Shown here piece after piece: positions 8,625 through 17,782 of a stretch of DNA of 64,000 nucleotides. Both the position numbers and the translations under genes were made by a program. The notes below the pieces were generated by a model. That model was not told the DNA's origin and made no database searches. It worked only from the letters and a program-made list of their open reading frames with translations. Location of the stretch: contig NZ_CP085173.1 of NCBI RefSeq assembly GCF_020616555.1, positions 5,596,001 through 5,660,000 of the forward strand, given 5' to 3'. The stretch comes from Streptomyces longhuiensis. Lineage in GTDB: Bacteria > Actinomycetota > Actinomycetes > Streptomycetales > Streptomycetaceae. Every line of letters begins with the position of its first letter. Position 1 is the stretch's first letter.

Positions 8625-10139
8625 TCAGTGGACGGGGTGCATGGTCCTGCGCAGCCACGGCGCGAGCGCGACCACGACCAGGCCGATGGCGACGGCGATG
8701 GCGCCGTTGACGCCGAAGTACACGGGATTGGAGACCTCGCCGTAGAGCTTCACGGTCTGTGCCTGAATGCCGTTGGCGAGGGCGAGCGACAGGAACCAGA
8801 GCGACATGGTCTGGCTGGAGAAGGCCTTCGGGGCGAGCTTCGTCGTCGCCGACATGCCGGAGGTCTCCAGGAGGATGTCGCCGAGACCGAGCAGCAGATA
8901 CGAGCCGACGATCCACCAGGCGGCCATCTTGTACGTGTCCCCGCTGTGGCCCGAGGTGGGGATGACCATGAGCAGGAACGACAGACCGCCCAGGATCACA
9001 CCGAAAGCGATCTTGTTGGAGGCGTGTGGCTGGCGCGGCCCCATGCGGGCCCACAGACCGGCCACCACGGGGGCGAGCGCCACTTCGAAGGCGCCGAGCG
9101 CGGACGCGTACCAGCTGGCGGGGAAGTGGAAGCCGAGGATCTCGGTCCTGGCGTTCGTCGAGGCCAGCAGGATCATCGTCGAGTACGCCTGGAACAGGAT
9201 GAAGTTGAAGACCACGGAGGCCAGGAAGAGCACGACGTACGGCTTGAGCCTGCCGCGCTCCTCGGAGGTCACGCGGGGGCTGCGGAACATCACCGCGAAG
9301 TACACGACCGGCGCGATCACCGAGATGATGGTGAGGACGTCCACGAAGCGGTCCATCGTCAGCCAGCCGGCCCACACGAGGACCACGGCGAGCACAGCGA
9401 CGGCGATCGCGCCCGCGATCATCAGCCGGACCGCGCGCCGCATCCCCTCGGGCGGCAGGGCGTACTCGGCGGCGTGTTTGCGTCCGGCCAGGTGACGCCG
9501 CCCGGCGACGTACTGGATGAGACCGAACGTCATGCCGATCGCGGCGGCCGAGAAGCCCCAGTGCCAGCCCTTGTGGTCGCCGAGCCAGCCGGTGATCAAC
9601 GGGCCCGCGAAGGCGCCGATGTTGATGCCCATGTAGTACAGCGCGAAGCCGGCGTCGCGGCGCTCGTCGTCGGTGCGGTAGAGCTTGCCGACCATGGTGG
9701 CGACATTGGGTTTGACCAGGCCGGTTCCCGCGCTGATCAGGCCGAGGCCGACCCAGGTCATGGCCGCCGTCGGCACCGCCATGGCGTAGTGGCCGCAGGC
9801 GATCAGGATGCCGCCGTACAGGACCGCGCGGTACGAGCCGAGGATCCGGTCGGCGAGCCAGCCGCCCCCCACCGAGACGAGATAGACGAGCGTTCCGTAC
9901 GCTGCCGATACGGACGCCGCCGTTCCCGCGGACATGCCCAGGCCACCGTGTGCCACCGTGTCCGCGAAGTAGAGGACGAGGATGGCCTGCATGCCGAGGA
10001 ACGAGAAACGCTCCCAGACCTCGAGGCCCGACAGCGTGAGCAGGCCGCGCGGCTGGCCGAAGAACGCGTGGTCGTCGCCCGGCGGCGGCTGGTCGCTCGC
10101 CGGTTCGTTCGGCTCGGCTTCGGCCGTGGTGCGGGACAA
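8625..10139 (-). CDS. POT/PTR-family proton-coupled peptide transporter
   Basis: This 12-14 helix permease belongs to the proton-dependent oligopeptide transporters. Landmarks are the N-terminal GLEVWERFSFLGMQAILVLYF (ExxER-type motif), GGGWLADRILGSYRAVL after helix 2, and FALYYMGINIGAFAGPLI further on. The open frame runs up to 10334 but the extra N-terminus is not family-like. A TTG at 10139 preceded by GGGAG at 8 bp gives 504 residues, the normal POT length, and is chosen as the start. It imports di- and tripeptides with protons. The hydrolase gene follows with a 10-bp gap, and the gene diverges from the polyprenyl synthase gene. Confidence 0.9.
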   Translation of the reverse strand: MSRTTAEAEPNEPASDQPPPGDDHAFFGQPRGLLTLSGLEVWERFSFLGMQAILVLYFADTVAHGGLGMSAGTAASVSAAYGTLVYLVSVGGGWLADRILGSYRAVLYGGILIACGHYAMAVPTAAMTWVGLGLISAGTGLVKPNVATMVGKLYRTDDERRDAGFALYYMGINIGAFAGPLITGWLGDHKGWHWGFSAAAIGMTFGLIQYVAGRRHLAGRKHAAEYALPPEGMRRAVRLMIAGAIAVAVLAVVLVWAGWLTMDRFVDVLTIISVIAPVVYFAVMFRSPRVTSEERGRLKPYVVLFLASVVFNFILFQAYSTMILLASTNARTEILGFHFPASWYASALGAFEVALAPVVAGLWARMGPRQPHASNKIAFGVILGGLSFLLMVIPTSGHSGDTYKMAAWWIVGSYLLLGLGDILLETSGMSATTKLAPKAFSSQTMSLWFLSLALANGIQAQTVKLYGEVSNPVYFGVNGAIAVAIGLVVVALAPWLRRTMHPVH

Positions 10140-10363
10140 AGGGGAGACTCCCGGTCTACTCGGTCGTATGAGCTGATCAAGAACATACCGGGGGTGTTCG
10201 TGGGTCGCTCGGCCTGGTCTGTGCGGGCAGGCCCCCACTGTGATCGAAACGCGACCGGATACGCTGACTTGAGTGATGGCAGCGACACATCGACAAACCG
10301 TGTCATCGACCAAATGATCGACCGAGTTCGCCATGTGATCGTCAGCAGACAGGAGAACCTCTC

Positions 10364-11374
10364 GTGACCGTCGTCGGGACTTTCGGTCTTAGCGTGCGGG
10401 ACCAGGCTCTCGAAGCCGATGTCCAGGCCGGGTTGGCGGCTGTCGAGGAGGGTCTGCTCGAGGCAACGAAGAGCGAGGTCCCCTTCATCACGGAGGCCGC
10501 GCAGCATCTCGTGCGCGCGGGCGGCAAGCGCTTCAGGCCCCTCCTCGCGATGCTCGCCGCGCAGTTCGGCGACCCGTACGCGCCGGGTGTCGTGCCCGCC
10601 GCCGTCGTCGTCGAGCTGACGCATCTCGCGACGCTCTACCACGACGACGTGATGGACGAGGCCGACGTGCGCCGCGGCGTCGACAGCGCCAACACCCGCT
10701 GGGGCAACTCCGTCGCGGTCCTGACCGGCGACTTCCTCTTCTCGCGCGCCTCCCACATGCTGGCCGACCTCGGGCCCGAGGCCGTCCGCATCCAGGCGGA
10801 GGCCTTCGAGCGCCTCGTCACCGGGCAGATCCTGGAGACGGCCGGCCCGCGCGACGGCCGCGACCCGGTCGACCACTACCTCGACGTCCTCGGCGGCAAG
10901 ACCGGCTCGCTGATCGCCGTGGCCGTGCGGTTCGGCGCGATGATGGCGGGTGCCGACGAGCGCATCGTGGACGTCCTCGCGCAGTACGGCGAGCGGCTCG
11001 GCGTCGCCTTCCAGCTCGCCGACGACGTCCTCGACATCGCCTCCGACTCGCACGAGTCCGGCAAGACCCCCGGCACCGACCTGCGCGAGGGCATCCCCAC
11101 GCTGCCGGTGCTACGTCTGCGCGAGCGCGCCGAGCAGCTCGGCCTGCCCGAGGACCGCGCCCTGTGCGAGCTCCTCGACTCCGACCTGACGGACGACGCG
11201 CGCCACGCCGAGGCGCTCGAGCGGCTGCGCGTCCACCCGTCCCTGGAGCAGGCCCGCAGGGACACCGTGCGGTACGCGGAGGAGGCGCGGGCGACCCTCG
11301 CGCCGCTGCCCGAGTGCGACGCGAAGGCGGCCCTTCTGGAGCTGTGCGACGCGGTGGTGCACCGGGCGGGCTGA
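10364..11374 (+). CDS. Long-chain polyprenyl diphosphate synthase
   Basis: The 336-residue trans-prenyltransferase has the first Asp-rich motif in YHDDVMDEADVRRG (D94-D98) and the second in FQLADDVLDIASD (about D220-D224), plus GGKRFRPLL near the N-terminus and the GGKTGSLIAVA helix. Small residues before the first DDxxD fit a long-chain product such as the C40-C45 side chain of menaquinone, but chain length is inferred. The start is GTG 10364 with AGGAGAAC six bases upstream. It resembles the GrcC/heptaprenyl-synthase component I family. Menaquinone is the likely quinone partner of the respiratory complex encoded at 27-37 kb. Confidence 0.92.
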   Translation: MTVVGTFGLSVRDQALEADVQAGLAAVEEGLLEATKSEVPFITEAAQHLVRAGGKRFRPLLAMLAAQFGDPYAPGVVPAAVVVELTHLATLYHDDVMDEADVRRGVDSANTRWGNSVAVLTGDFLFSRASHMLADLGPEAVRIQAEAFERLVTGQILETAGPRDGRDPVDHYLDVLGGKTGSLIAVAVRFGAMMAGADERIVDVLAQYGERLGVAFQLADDVLDIASDSHESGKTPGTDLREGIPTLPVLRLRERAEQLGLPEDRALCELLDSDLTDDARHAEALERLRVHPSLEQARRDTVRYAEEARATLAPLPECDAKAALLELCDAVVHRAG

Positions 11375-11777
11375 CGCCCTCCCGTCCTGTCGAGCCGCCA
11401 CGCGCGGGTCGACGGGGTCAGCAGCCGTCGCTGCTCGACCCCGAGCCGCCCTGCGCCCTGGCGCCGGTGGGTGTCACCGCGAACCATGTGCCGTCCACGC
11501 CCTGCCCGTGCACCTTGCTTCACTCTCCGGCACCGCCGACACCCCGCGCCTGAACACCGTCGTCGGCGTCTCCCCTACGGGATGGGGGAGGCGCCGCCCT
11601 CCCGTGTCATACCGCGGGAGTACGCGGAGTTGATCCTGGGGTCTGACGCTTACGCCCGGCCGATTTGGTCAGATTGACACCACCACTCCTGACCAGTTCG
11701 GGTGAGAATGGCGGCTTGGGGTGGACAGACGAGCAAGGACGGTAGGCCGCCGCCCAACACGGAGGTAGGGCAACAAC
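11375..11777 (+). other. Intergenic region with hairpin and upstream sequence of the LolA-like gene
   Basis: No convincing gene is present in these 403 bases. It holds a hairpin at 11414-11442, an isolated TTGACA at 11674-11679 with no -10 at proper distance, and GGAGG at 11761-11765 serving the next gene. Confidence 0.6.
11414..11442 (+). terminator. Probable hairpin terminator after the polyprenyl synthase gene
   Basis: GGGGTCAGCAGC and GCTGCTCGACCCC pair with a four-base loop and one bulged C, about 40 bp after the stop codon. There is no U-tract, as is frequent for actinobacterial terminators. Confidence 0.5.
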
Positions 11778-13034
11778 ATGGCACCGTACGAATCCGAAAG
11801 CGCCGGTCGTCGCAAGGCGACCCGCTATGTGGTCCCGGTCGCGGTGGTGGGGGTGGCCGCGGCGACGATCGGGCTCGTCCCCGCGCTGGCCGACTCCGGC
11901 AATCCCGACCTGCCTAAGATCAGCGCACAGCAGCTCATCGAGAAGATCGCCAAGTCGGACGTGCAGCAGATGTCCGGCACGGTGAAGATCTCCACGGATC
12001 TCGGACTCCCGTCCCTGGGCGGTATGGCGGGCGGCTTCACCCCGGGCGCCGGCGGCTCCTCGGACGGCAAGGCGGGCTCCTCCGCCGACCCGCAGTCCAA
12101 GCTGATGGAGCTGGCCGGCGGCACGCACACGCTGCGTATCGCGACGGACGGCCCCGACCGGCACAAGCTCTCCGTCCTGGACGACGCCGCCGAGTACAGC
12201 GTCATCCACAACGGCGACGAGGTCTGGGCCTACGACAGCGCGTCGAACGAGGCGTACCACGCCAAGGACGCCGCTGGCGCAGGTGACCGGGCCGAGAAGC
12301 ACGGCAAGGGCGAGACACCGAAGGGTGTCCCGGCCACGCCGAAGGAGCTCGCGGACGAGGTCCTGAAGGCGTCCGGCAAGACGACGTCCATCTCTGTGGA
12401 AGGCACCTCGCAGGTCGCGGGGCGTGACGCGTACAAGCTGCTCGTCAAGCCGAAGCAGGCCGGTTCGACGGTCGGCGGGATCACCATCTCGGTGGACGCG
12501 AAGACCGGTGTGCCGCTGAAGTTCACGCTGACGCCCGCGGGCGGCGGCAAGGCGGTCGTGGACGCGGGATTCACCAAGGTGGACTTCGCCAAGCCGGCCG
12601 CTTCCACGTTCGACTTCACCCCGCCGAAGGGCACCAAGGTCACCGAGGGCGACGACCTCAAGGCGCGGGACAAGTCCCACGCACCGAAGGACATGCCCAA
12701 GGACCTGCCCAAGGACATGCCGAAGGGGCTGAGGAACGCCCAGGGCGGCGGCATGAAGGACCTGAAGGTCATCGGTGAGGGCTGGACGTCCATCGCCGAG
12801 CTGAAGCTGCCCGGCGGGCAGGGCCTGCCGACGGGCGGCTCGGCCTCGGGCGACGTCCCGCCGGAGGCGCAGAAGTTCATGGACGCGCTCGGCGACCATG
12901 TGACGGGCAAGTTCGGCTCGGGCACGGTCTTCTCGACCCGCCTGGTCAACGCGCTCGTCACGGACGACGGCAAGGTCTACGCGGGCGCGGTCACCAAGGA
13001 CGCGCTCGTGAAGGCGGCGAACGCGGCGCAGTAG
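11778..13034 (+). CDS. LolA/RseB-like exported or membrane-anchored protein
   Basis: The 418-residue protein has a basic N-terminus and one hydrophobic stretch (about residues 20-38, VVPVAVVGVAAATIGLVPALA) suited to a signal peptide or anchor. The rest is an extracytoplasmic domain. The start of that domain (ISAQQLIEKIAKSDVQQMSGTV) and later TKVDFAKPAASTFDFTPPKGTKV are typical of LolA-fold proteins of Gram-positive bacteria (DUF2092-like), which bind lipids or hydrophobic ligands at the membrane face. A Lys/Pro/Asp-rich linker (KDMPKDLPKDMPK) interrupts the C-terminal half. It precedes an ABC exporter in the same direction, but a strong hairpin separates them. Function is by fold only. Confidence 0.72.
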   Translation: MAPYESESAGRRKATRYVVPVAVVGVAAATIGLVPALADSGNPDLPKISAQQLIEKIAKSDVQQMSGTVKISTDLGLPSLGGMAGGFTPGAGGSSDGKAGSSADPQSKLMELAGGTHTLRIATDGPDRHKLSVLDDAAEYSVIHNGDEVWAYDSASNEAYHAKDAAGAGDRAEKHGKGETPKGVPATPKELADEVLKASGKTTSISVEGTSQVAGRDAYKLLVKPKQAGSTVGGITISVDAKTGVPLKFTLTPAGGGKAVVDAGFTKVDFAKPAASTFDFTPPKGTKVTEGDDLKARDKSHAPKDMPKDLPKDMPKGLRNAQGGGMKDLKVIGEGWTSIAELKLPGGQGLPTGGSASGDVPPEAQKFMDALGDHVTGKFGSGTVFSTRLVNALVTDDGKVYAGAVTKDALVKAANAAQ

Positions 13035-13060
13035 CCGTACGCGGCACGAGAGTTGGCAGG

Positions 13061-13098
13061 CAGGAGTGGAGGCGCCGGTCCCGGTGCCTCCACTCCTG
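13061..13098 (+). terminator. Strong hairpin between the LolA-like and ABC genes
   Basis: An 18-bp stem (13061-13078 with 13081-13098) contains a single G-T pair, so the innermost bases form the loop. It starts 27 bp after the LolA-like stop and ends 38 bp before the ABC start, suggesting termination or attenuation. There is no U-tract. Confidence 0.65.
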
Positions 13099-13135
13099 CA
13101 CTCCACCGGGGACCGACGGACACGACGGGAGCGAG

Positions 13136-14092
13136 ATGGCGGCGAGCACTGCCGGGGAATCCGTGATCGAGACGCGGGCCCTCACCAAGCGCTACGGCGG
13201 CGACCAGTTGGCGGTCGACGGCCTCGACCTCACCGTCCCCGCCGGCAGCGTCTTCGGCTTCCTCGGGCCGAACGGCTCGGGCAAGACCACCACCATCCGC
13301 ATGCTGATGGGTCTGATCGAGCCGACGTCCGGCGCGGCCAGTGTCCTCGGCCTCCCCATGCCCCGCGCCACGCGCACGGTCCTCCCGCACGTCGGCGCGC
13401 TCATCGAGGGCCCCGCCCTGTACGGGTTCCTGTCCGGCCGGGACAACCTCATCCGGTACGACTCCGCGGACCCGGCCGCCGACCCCCGCACCCGCCGCGC
13501 CCGCGTCGCCACCGCGCTCGACCGGGTGGGCCTGACGGCCGCCGCGGGCAAGAAGGCGAAGGCGTACTCGCTCGGCATGAAGCAGCGCCTCGGGCTCGCG
13601 GCCGCGCTGCTCCAGCCCCGCAGACTCCTCGTGCTCGACGAGCCGACGAACGGCCTGGACCCGCAGGGCATGCGCGAAATCCGTTCCCTGGTGCGGGAGC
13701 TGGCGTCGGACGGCACGACGGTCTTCCTCTCCTCGCACCTCCTCGACGAGATCGAGCAGGTCTGCACGCACGCGGCCGTGATGGCGCGGGGCCGGCTCAT
13801 CACGCAGGGTCCGGTCGCCGAGCTGGCGGCGGGCGCCCGAGGCCGTCTCGTGGTCACGACCCCCGACCCGGGGGACGCGGCGCGTGTCCTGAAGGAGCGC
13901 GGCATCGCGGACCTGACGGTGACGGACGACCAGGTGACGGGCGAGCCGCCCGGTCCGGGCGCCGACCTCGCCGAGCTGAACGCCGCGCTGGTCACCGCGG
14001 GCGTCCGTGTCCGCGGCTTCGGACTCGAACGGGCCTCGCTGGAGGACGCGTTCGTGGCCCTGACGGGAGAGGGATTCGATGTCGCAGGGTGA
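13136..14092 (+). CDS. ABC transporter ATP-binding protein (ABC-2 type exporter)
   Basis: The 318-residue protein is an ATPase with Walker A GPNGSGKT near residue 45, Q-loop region, signature YSLGMKQRL near 144, Walker B LLVLDEPT near 164 and the switch histidine in SSHLLDEIEQ. The extended C-terminal part resembles drug-resistance and CcmA/NatA type exporter ATPases. It starts at ATG 13136 and overlaps the following permease gene by 14 bp, so the two are translated together. With the permease it should form an exporter of two ATPases and two membrane subunits; the cargo is unknown. The upstream LolA-like protein could supply an extracytoplasmic component. Confidence 0.93.
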   Translation: MAASTAGESVIETRALTKRYGGDQLAVDGLDLTVPAGSVFGFLGPNGSGKTTTIRMLMGLIEPTSGAASVLGLPMPRATRTVLPHVGALIEGPALYGFLSGRDNLIRYDSADPAADPRTRRARVATALDRVGLTAAAGKKAKAYSLGMKQRLGLAAALLQPRRLLVLDEPTNGLDPQGMREIRSLVRELASDGTTVFLSSHLLDEIEQVCTHAAVMARGRLITQGPVAELAAGARGRLVVTTPDPGDAARVLKERGIADLTVTDDQVTGEPPGPGADLAELNAALVTAGVRVRGFGLERASLEDAFVALTGEGFDVAG

Positions 14093-14987
14093 GGCCACGG
14101 CCGCCGGTACCACCGCCACCGTCGTGACGGACGCGTCGCCCGCGCGGAAGAGGATCTGGACGCTCGGCCTGTTCCGCAGCGAGCTGGTCACCACGTTCCG
14201 GCGCTGGCGCACGCTCGCCCTGCTCGCCGTCCTGGCCGGGGTGCCCATCCTCGTCGGGATCGCCGTGAAGGTCGAGACGAGCGGGGGTTCACCGGCCGCG
14301 GGCGGCGGCGGGGGAGGACCCGCGTTCATCGCGCAGATCACCAACAACGGCCTGTTCCTGGTCTTCACGTCGCTCGCCGCGACGCTCCCGTTCTTCCTGC
14401 CGATGGCCGTCGGGGTGATAGCGGGCGACGCGATCGCCGGCGAGGCGAACGCGGGGACGCTGCGCTATCTGCTCGTCGCCCCCGCGGGCCGCACCCGGCT
14501 GCTGCTCACCAAGTACGCGACGACGATGACGTTCTGCCTGGTCGCGACGTTGGTCGTGGCGGTGACGGCGCTCGCCACGGGCGCCCTTCTCTTCCCGCTC
14601 GGCGATCTCGTCACGATCTCCGGCACCCGGATCGGCTTCGGTGAGGGACTCGTACGGGCCCTGCTGATCGCCCTCGTCGTGGCCGCGTCACTCGTCGGCA
14701 TCGCCGCGCTCGGACTGTTCGTCTCGACCCTCACCAACAGCGGGATCGCGGCGATGGCGACGACGGTGGGCCTGCTCATCACCGTCCAGATCCTCGACCA
14801 GATCCCCCAGCTGCACGCGATCCAGCCGTACCTGTTCTCGCACCACTGGCTGTCCTTCGCCGACCTGATGCGCGAGCCGGTCTACTGGGACGACCTGCTC
14901 AAGAACCTGGGCCTCCAGGGCCTGTACGCGGCCGTGTTCGGTTCGGCGGCGTGGGCGCGCTTCACGGCGAAGGACATCACGGCGTGA
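14079..14987 (+). CDS. ABC-2 family transporter permease
   Basis: The 302-residue protein has about six hydrophobic helices: one near residues 45-62, a large periplasmic-side Gly-rich loop (SGGSPAAGGGGGG), then further helices to the end. The segment AGEANAGTLRYLLVAPAGRTRLLLTKY is the conserved coupling region seen in NatB/ABC-2 permeases. It is coupled to the ATPase gene by a 14-bp overlap. It forms the membrane channel of the exporter; the substrate is unknown. The downstream gene lies on the other strand only 12 bp past the stop. Confidence 0.9.
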   Translation: MSQGEATAAGTTATVVTDASPARKRIWTLGLFRSELVTTFRRWRTLALLAVLAGVPILVGIAVKVETSGGSPAAGGGGGGPAFIAQITNNGLFLVFTSLAATLPFFLPMAVGVIAGDAIAGEANAGTLRYLLVAPAGRTRLLLTKYATTMTFCLVATLVVAVTALATGALLFPLGDLVTISGTRIGFGEGLVRALLIALVVAASLVGIAALGLFVSTLTNSGIAAMATTVGLLITVQILDQIPQLHAIQPYLFSHHWLSFADLMREPVYWDDLLKNLGLQGLYAAVFGSAAWARFTAKDITA

Positions 14988-14999
14988 CCGACTGCCGCG

Positions 15000-15590
15000 C
15001 TACCGCACCTCGTACGGGAAGCGGGCGATCTCCGGATGCCGTTCGGGCGCGAAGAACGTCTTGGCGCGCAGCAGCGCCTCCTCGTCCTTGAGCACGTCAC
15101 CGGGCTTGCTGCCGTTGCCGAGCAGGACGCCGCCGAAGCGCATGCCCATGTACGCGGCCGAGTTGCGCAGCGTGCCGACCAGCGGGTCCGCGACGACCTG
15201 CTCCTCGTGGGCGAGCGCCGTCACGCCCCACAGGGTGCGGCCTTCGAGGGTCGCCTTGAAGTCGATGCCGGGGGTGCGCAGCCAGCCCGACCAGTAGTCG
15301 AGGTAGCGCTTGGTGGGGGCCGAGAGGGAGTACCAGTACAGCGGCGACGCGATGACGATGTCGGTGGCTTCGAGGGTCGCGTCCAGGAGCAGCGCCGTGT
15401 TGTCGCCGGTGGGCCGGGTGTGGTCGCTGTCGTGGCGCAGGTCCTCGAAGTCGGGCAGGGGGTGCGCGGTGAGGTCGATCCAGCGCTGCCCGACCTCGGG
15501 GGAGAGCTGCTCGGCGGCCTTGCGGGCCAGGATCTCGGTGTTGCCTTCGCCGCGGCTGCTGCCGAGCAGAAAGAGGAACGTGCGGGACAT
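15000..15590 (-). CDS. NAD(P)H-dependent FMN reductase-like flavoprotein
   Basis: The 196-residue protein has a flavodoxin-like fold. The N-terminal FLFLLGSSRGEGNTEILARKAAEQL is the phosphate-binding loop of the NADPH-dependent FMN reductase and MdaB-like family, and IVIASPLYWYSLSAPTKRYLDYW binds the flavin ring. It should reduce FMN, quinones or azo compounds with NAD(P)H in the cytosol. The ATG has GGAG seven bases upstream. It lies 99 bp downstream of an HxlR regulator gene on the same strand. HxlR regulators often control such reductases in response to aldehydes or electrophiles, so redox or electrophile control is likely (inferred). Confidence 0.87.
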   Translation of the reverse strand: MSRTFLFLLGSSRGEGNTEILARKAAEQLSPEVGQRWIDLTAHPLPDFEDLRHDSDHTRPTGDNTALLLDATLEATDIVIASPLYWYSLSAPTKRYLDYWSGWLRTPGIDFKATLEGRTLWGVTALAHEEQVVADPLVGTLRNSAAYMGMRFGGVLLGNGSKPGDVLKDEEALLRAKTFFAPERHPEIARFPYEVR

Positions 15591-15688
15591 GGGGCACTCC
15601 GGGGTCGGTTGGTCGCGCCGATTACCTGCACGTGCAGTTTATGTACACGCAAGTAATTCCGTCCAGGGGGTTCGCCCGGACCCGGGGG

Positions 15689-16162
15689 TCACGGAGCGCT
15701 CGCGCCGGCCGCCGCTCCGGCCGCCTCCTCCTCCGCCCGGGTGTCGTACGCGGCGCGGGCCGCGGCGATCTCGCCCTGGTGACGCTCGGTCCAGGTCACC
15801 AGGGACCGGATCGTCTCGTGCAGCGTGCCGCCGAGTGCCGTCAGCTCGTACTCGACCCGGGGCGGCACCACCGGGTGCACCGTCCGCTTCACCAGGCCGT
15901 CCCGCTCCAGTTGCCGCAGCGTGACCGTCAGCATCCGCTGGCTGATCCCGTCGATCTCGCGGCGCAGTTGGGTGAAACGCAGCCGGCGGTGTTCGAGGAG
16001 CGCGATGACGAGCAGGGACCACTTGTCGGCGACCCGGTCGAGGATCTGGCGCACCTCGCAGCCCTCGCGGGTGTCCCACTGGAAGGGGTCCGGGTCGCCG
16101 TGGTCGGCGCCGGGGACGGTGCTCGCGCAGTTACTCGGTGACTTAGAAGTGCCTTCTTCCAT
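15689..16162 (-). CDS. HxlR-family winged-helix transcriptional regulator
   Basis: The 157-residue protein carries the HxlR domain from about residue 35 (GCEVRQILDRVADKWSLLVI), the recognition region RFTQLRREIDGISQRMLTVTL and the wing VPPRVEYELTALGGTL. The family cysteine before the first helix (C in REGCEV) is present and is the usual sensor of thiol-reactive electrophiles. An N-terminal extension of about 30 residues precedes the domain, so a later start is possible. It diverges from an MFS pump gene across 102 bp containing an inverted repeat, and precedes a flavin reductase gene, so it probably controls both. Confidence 0.9.
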   Translation of the reverse strand: MEEGTSKSPSNCASTVPGADHGDPDPFQWDTREGCEVRQILDRVADKWSLLVIALLEHRRLRFTQLRREIDGISQRMLTVTLRQLERDGLVKRTVHPVVPPRVEYELTALGGTLHETIRSLVTWTERHQGEIAAARAAYDTRAEEEAAGAAAGASAP

Positions 16163-16192
16163 GCCCGTCGATGCTGCCGCAGGATCGGGGTG

Positions 16193-16227
16193 GTTACAAG
16201 AGGGAACCGACCCTCCGTCACGTAACC
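16193..16227. promoter_or_regulatory. Inverted repeat between hxlR-type and MFS genes (possible operator)
   Basis: GGTTAC (16193-16198) and GTAACC (16222-16227) form a perfect 6-bp inverted repeat with a 23-bp spacer in the divergent intergenic region. It could be the binding site of the HxlR regulator; the spacing is wide, so this is tentative. Confidence 0.4.
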
Positions 16228-16264
16228 GCCTTCCCTTTCAAGCGACTTGAGGAGCCGACCCGTC

Positions 16265-17782
16265 ATGGGCACTCGCGCCTGGGCACTGCTGCTGGTCCTC
16301 TGCGGAACGATCTTTCTGGAGGGCATCGACGTCGCCATGCTCGCCGTCGCGATCCCCTCGATCCGGTCCGACCTGGGCCTCGGCACCGACACGGCCGCGT
16401 GGGTCATGAGCGCGTACGTCCTCGGCTACGCCGGATTCACGCTGCTCGGCGGGCGGGCGGCCGATCTGCTCGGGCGGCGCCGGATGTTCCTGTTCTGGCT
16501 GGCCGTCTTCCTGGCCTTCTCCGGGCTCGGCGGCTTCGCGACCGAGGGGTGGATGCTGATCGTCGCGCGCTTCGTCACCGGCGTCTCCGCCGCGTTCATG
16601 ACGCCGGCCGCGCTGTCGCTCATCACCACCTCGTACGCCGAGGGGCCGCAGCGCAACAAGGCGCTCCTCGTCTTCGCCGGAACGGCCGCGGGCGGCTTCT
16701 CCCTCGGGCTCGTCATCGGCGGGCTGCTGACCGAGCTCGGCTGGCGGTGGGTGTTCTTCGCGCCCGTGCTGCTCGCCGGGGCGATCCTGGCCGCCGCGGT
16801 GCGGCTGATCCCCGCGCAGGCCGCGCCCGAGCGGCGGGGCGGCGGGTTCGACGTGGCCGGAGCGGCCGCGGCCGCGGGCGCCATGCTCCTCGTCGCCTAC
16901 GGCGTCGTGCGGCTCGAACACGGGCTCGCGGGCTGGCCGCTGACGGCCGCCGCCGTCGCCCTGGGACTCGCGCTCGTGGGTGTCTTCGTGGCCGTGGAGC
17001 GGCGCAGCGCGGCGCCCCTCGTGCGGCTCGGCATCTTCCGTACGGGGACGGTGGTCCGCGCCGACCTGGGGGCGCTGCTGTTCGTCGGCGCGTTCTTCGG
17101 GTTCCAGTTCGTGCTGACCCTGTACCTCCAGGAGCTGCGCGGCTGGTCGTCCCTGCAGACGGCGATCGCGCTCGTCGTGATGGGCTGCGACGCGGTCCTC
17201 GCGCCGACGCTCACCCCGCGCCTGGTCGAGCGCTTCGGCAACGCGCGCGTCGTCCTCGGCGGCTTCCTGCTCGCGATCCTCGCGTACGGGCTGTTCCTGC
17301 CGGTCGGCATGGACTGGACGTACGCCGCCATGTTCCCGACCCTGATCATCGCCGGGACCGCGTTCGCGCTCGCCTACGGTCCGCTGACCATCGCGGCGAC
17401 GGGCGGGGTCGCGGAGGAGGAGCAGGGGCTCGCGGGCGGGCTGCTCCACACGTCGACACAGTTCGGTTCGGCGCTCGGCATCTCGGCGGTGACCGCGGTG
17501 TACGGGCTCGCCTCCGAGGGGGCCGGCGCGGCGGACACGCTCTCCGCCTTCCGCGCGGCCCTCGTGGTGCCGGTGGTGATGGTGACGCTGGGCGCGCTCG
17601 TGGCGGCGCGCGGGATCAGGCGGCCGGCTCGCGCCGCGGGTCCGTCTGCGGCTGGGGCCGGGTCTCGGAATTCATCGTCGACTCCGGCACCGTCTCCGGA
17701 GCCGTCGCCCGCGCCTCCTGCTCGGCAAGCGCGATCCGCCCCCGCCGGGCCGCCCGCAGCGCGTCCCACGTCAGGAGCGTGA
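16265..17782 (+). CDS. MFS multidrug/solute exporter (DHA2-like)
   Basis: The 505-residue, roughly 14-helix permease has the MFS loop 2-3 motif GGRAADLLGRRRMFLFW, motif D1-like IFLEGIDVAMLAVAIPSI in helix 1 and motif C-like GLVIGGLLTELGWRWVFF in helix 5, all typical of the EmrB/QacA drug:H+ antiporter group. The ATG at 16265 has GAGGAG ten bases upstream; a TTG at 16247 lies before that site and is rejected. The C-terminal tail after the last helix is Pro/Ala/Ser-rich and overlaps the convergent rarD-like gene by 167 bp. The divergent HxlR regulator probably controls it. Confidence 0.9.
   Translation: MGTRAWALLLVLCGTIFLEGIDVAMLAVAIPSIRSDLGLGTDTAAWVMSAYVLGYAGFTLLGGRAADLLGRRRMFLFWLAVFLAFSGLGGFATEGWMLIVARFVTGVSAAFMTPAALSLITTSYAEGPQRNKALLVFAGTAAGGFSLGLVIGGLLTELGWRWVFFAPVLLAGAILAAAVRLIPAQAAPERRGGGFDVAGAAAAAGAMLLVAYGVVRLEHGLAGWPLTAAAVALGLALVGVFVAVERRSAAPLVRLGIFRTGTVVRADLGALLFVGAFFGFQFVLTLYLQELRGWSSLQTAIALVVMGCDAVLAPTLTPRLVERFGNARVVLGGFLLAILAYGLFLPVGMDWTYAAMFPTLIIAGTAFALAYGPLTIAATGGVAEEEQGLAGGLLHTSTQFGSALGISAVTAVYGLASEGAGAADTLSAFRAALVVPVVMVTLGALVAARGIRRPARAAGPSAAGAGSRNSSSTPAPSPEPSPAPPARQARSAPAGPPAARPTSGA

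Noticed and set aside
11674..11709. Promoter TTGACA...GAGAAT before the LolA-like gene
   Set aside because: The spacer would be 24 bp, too long for a standard promoter.
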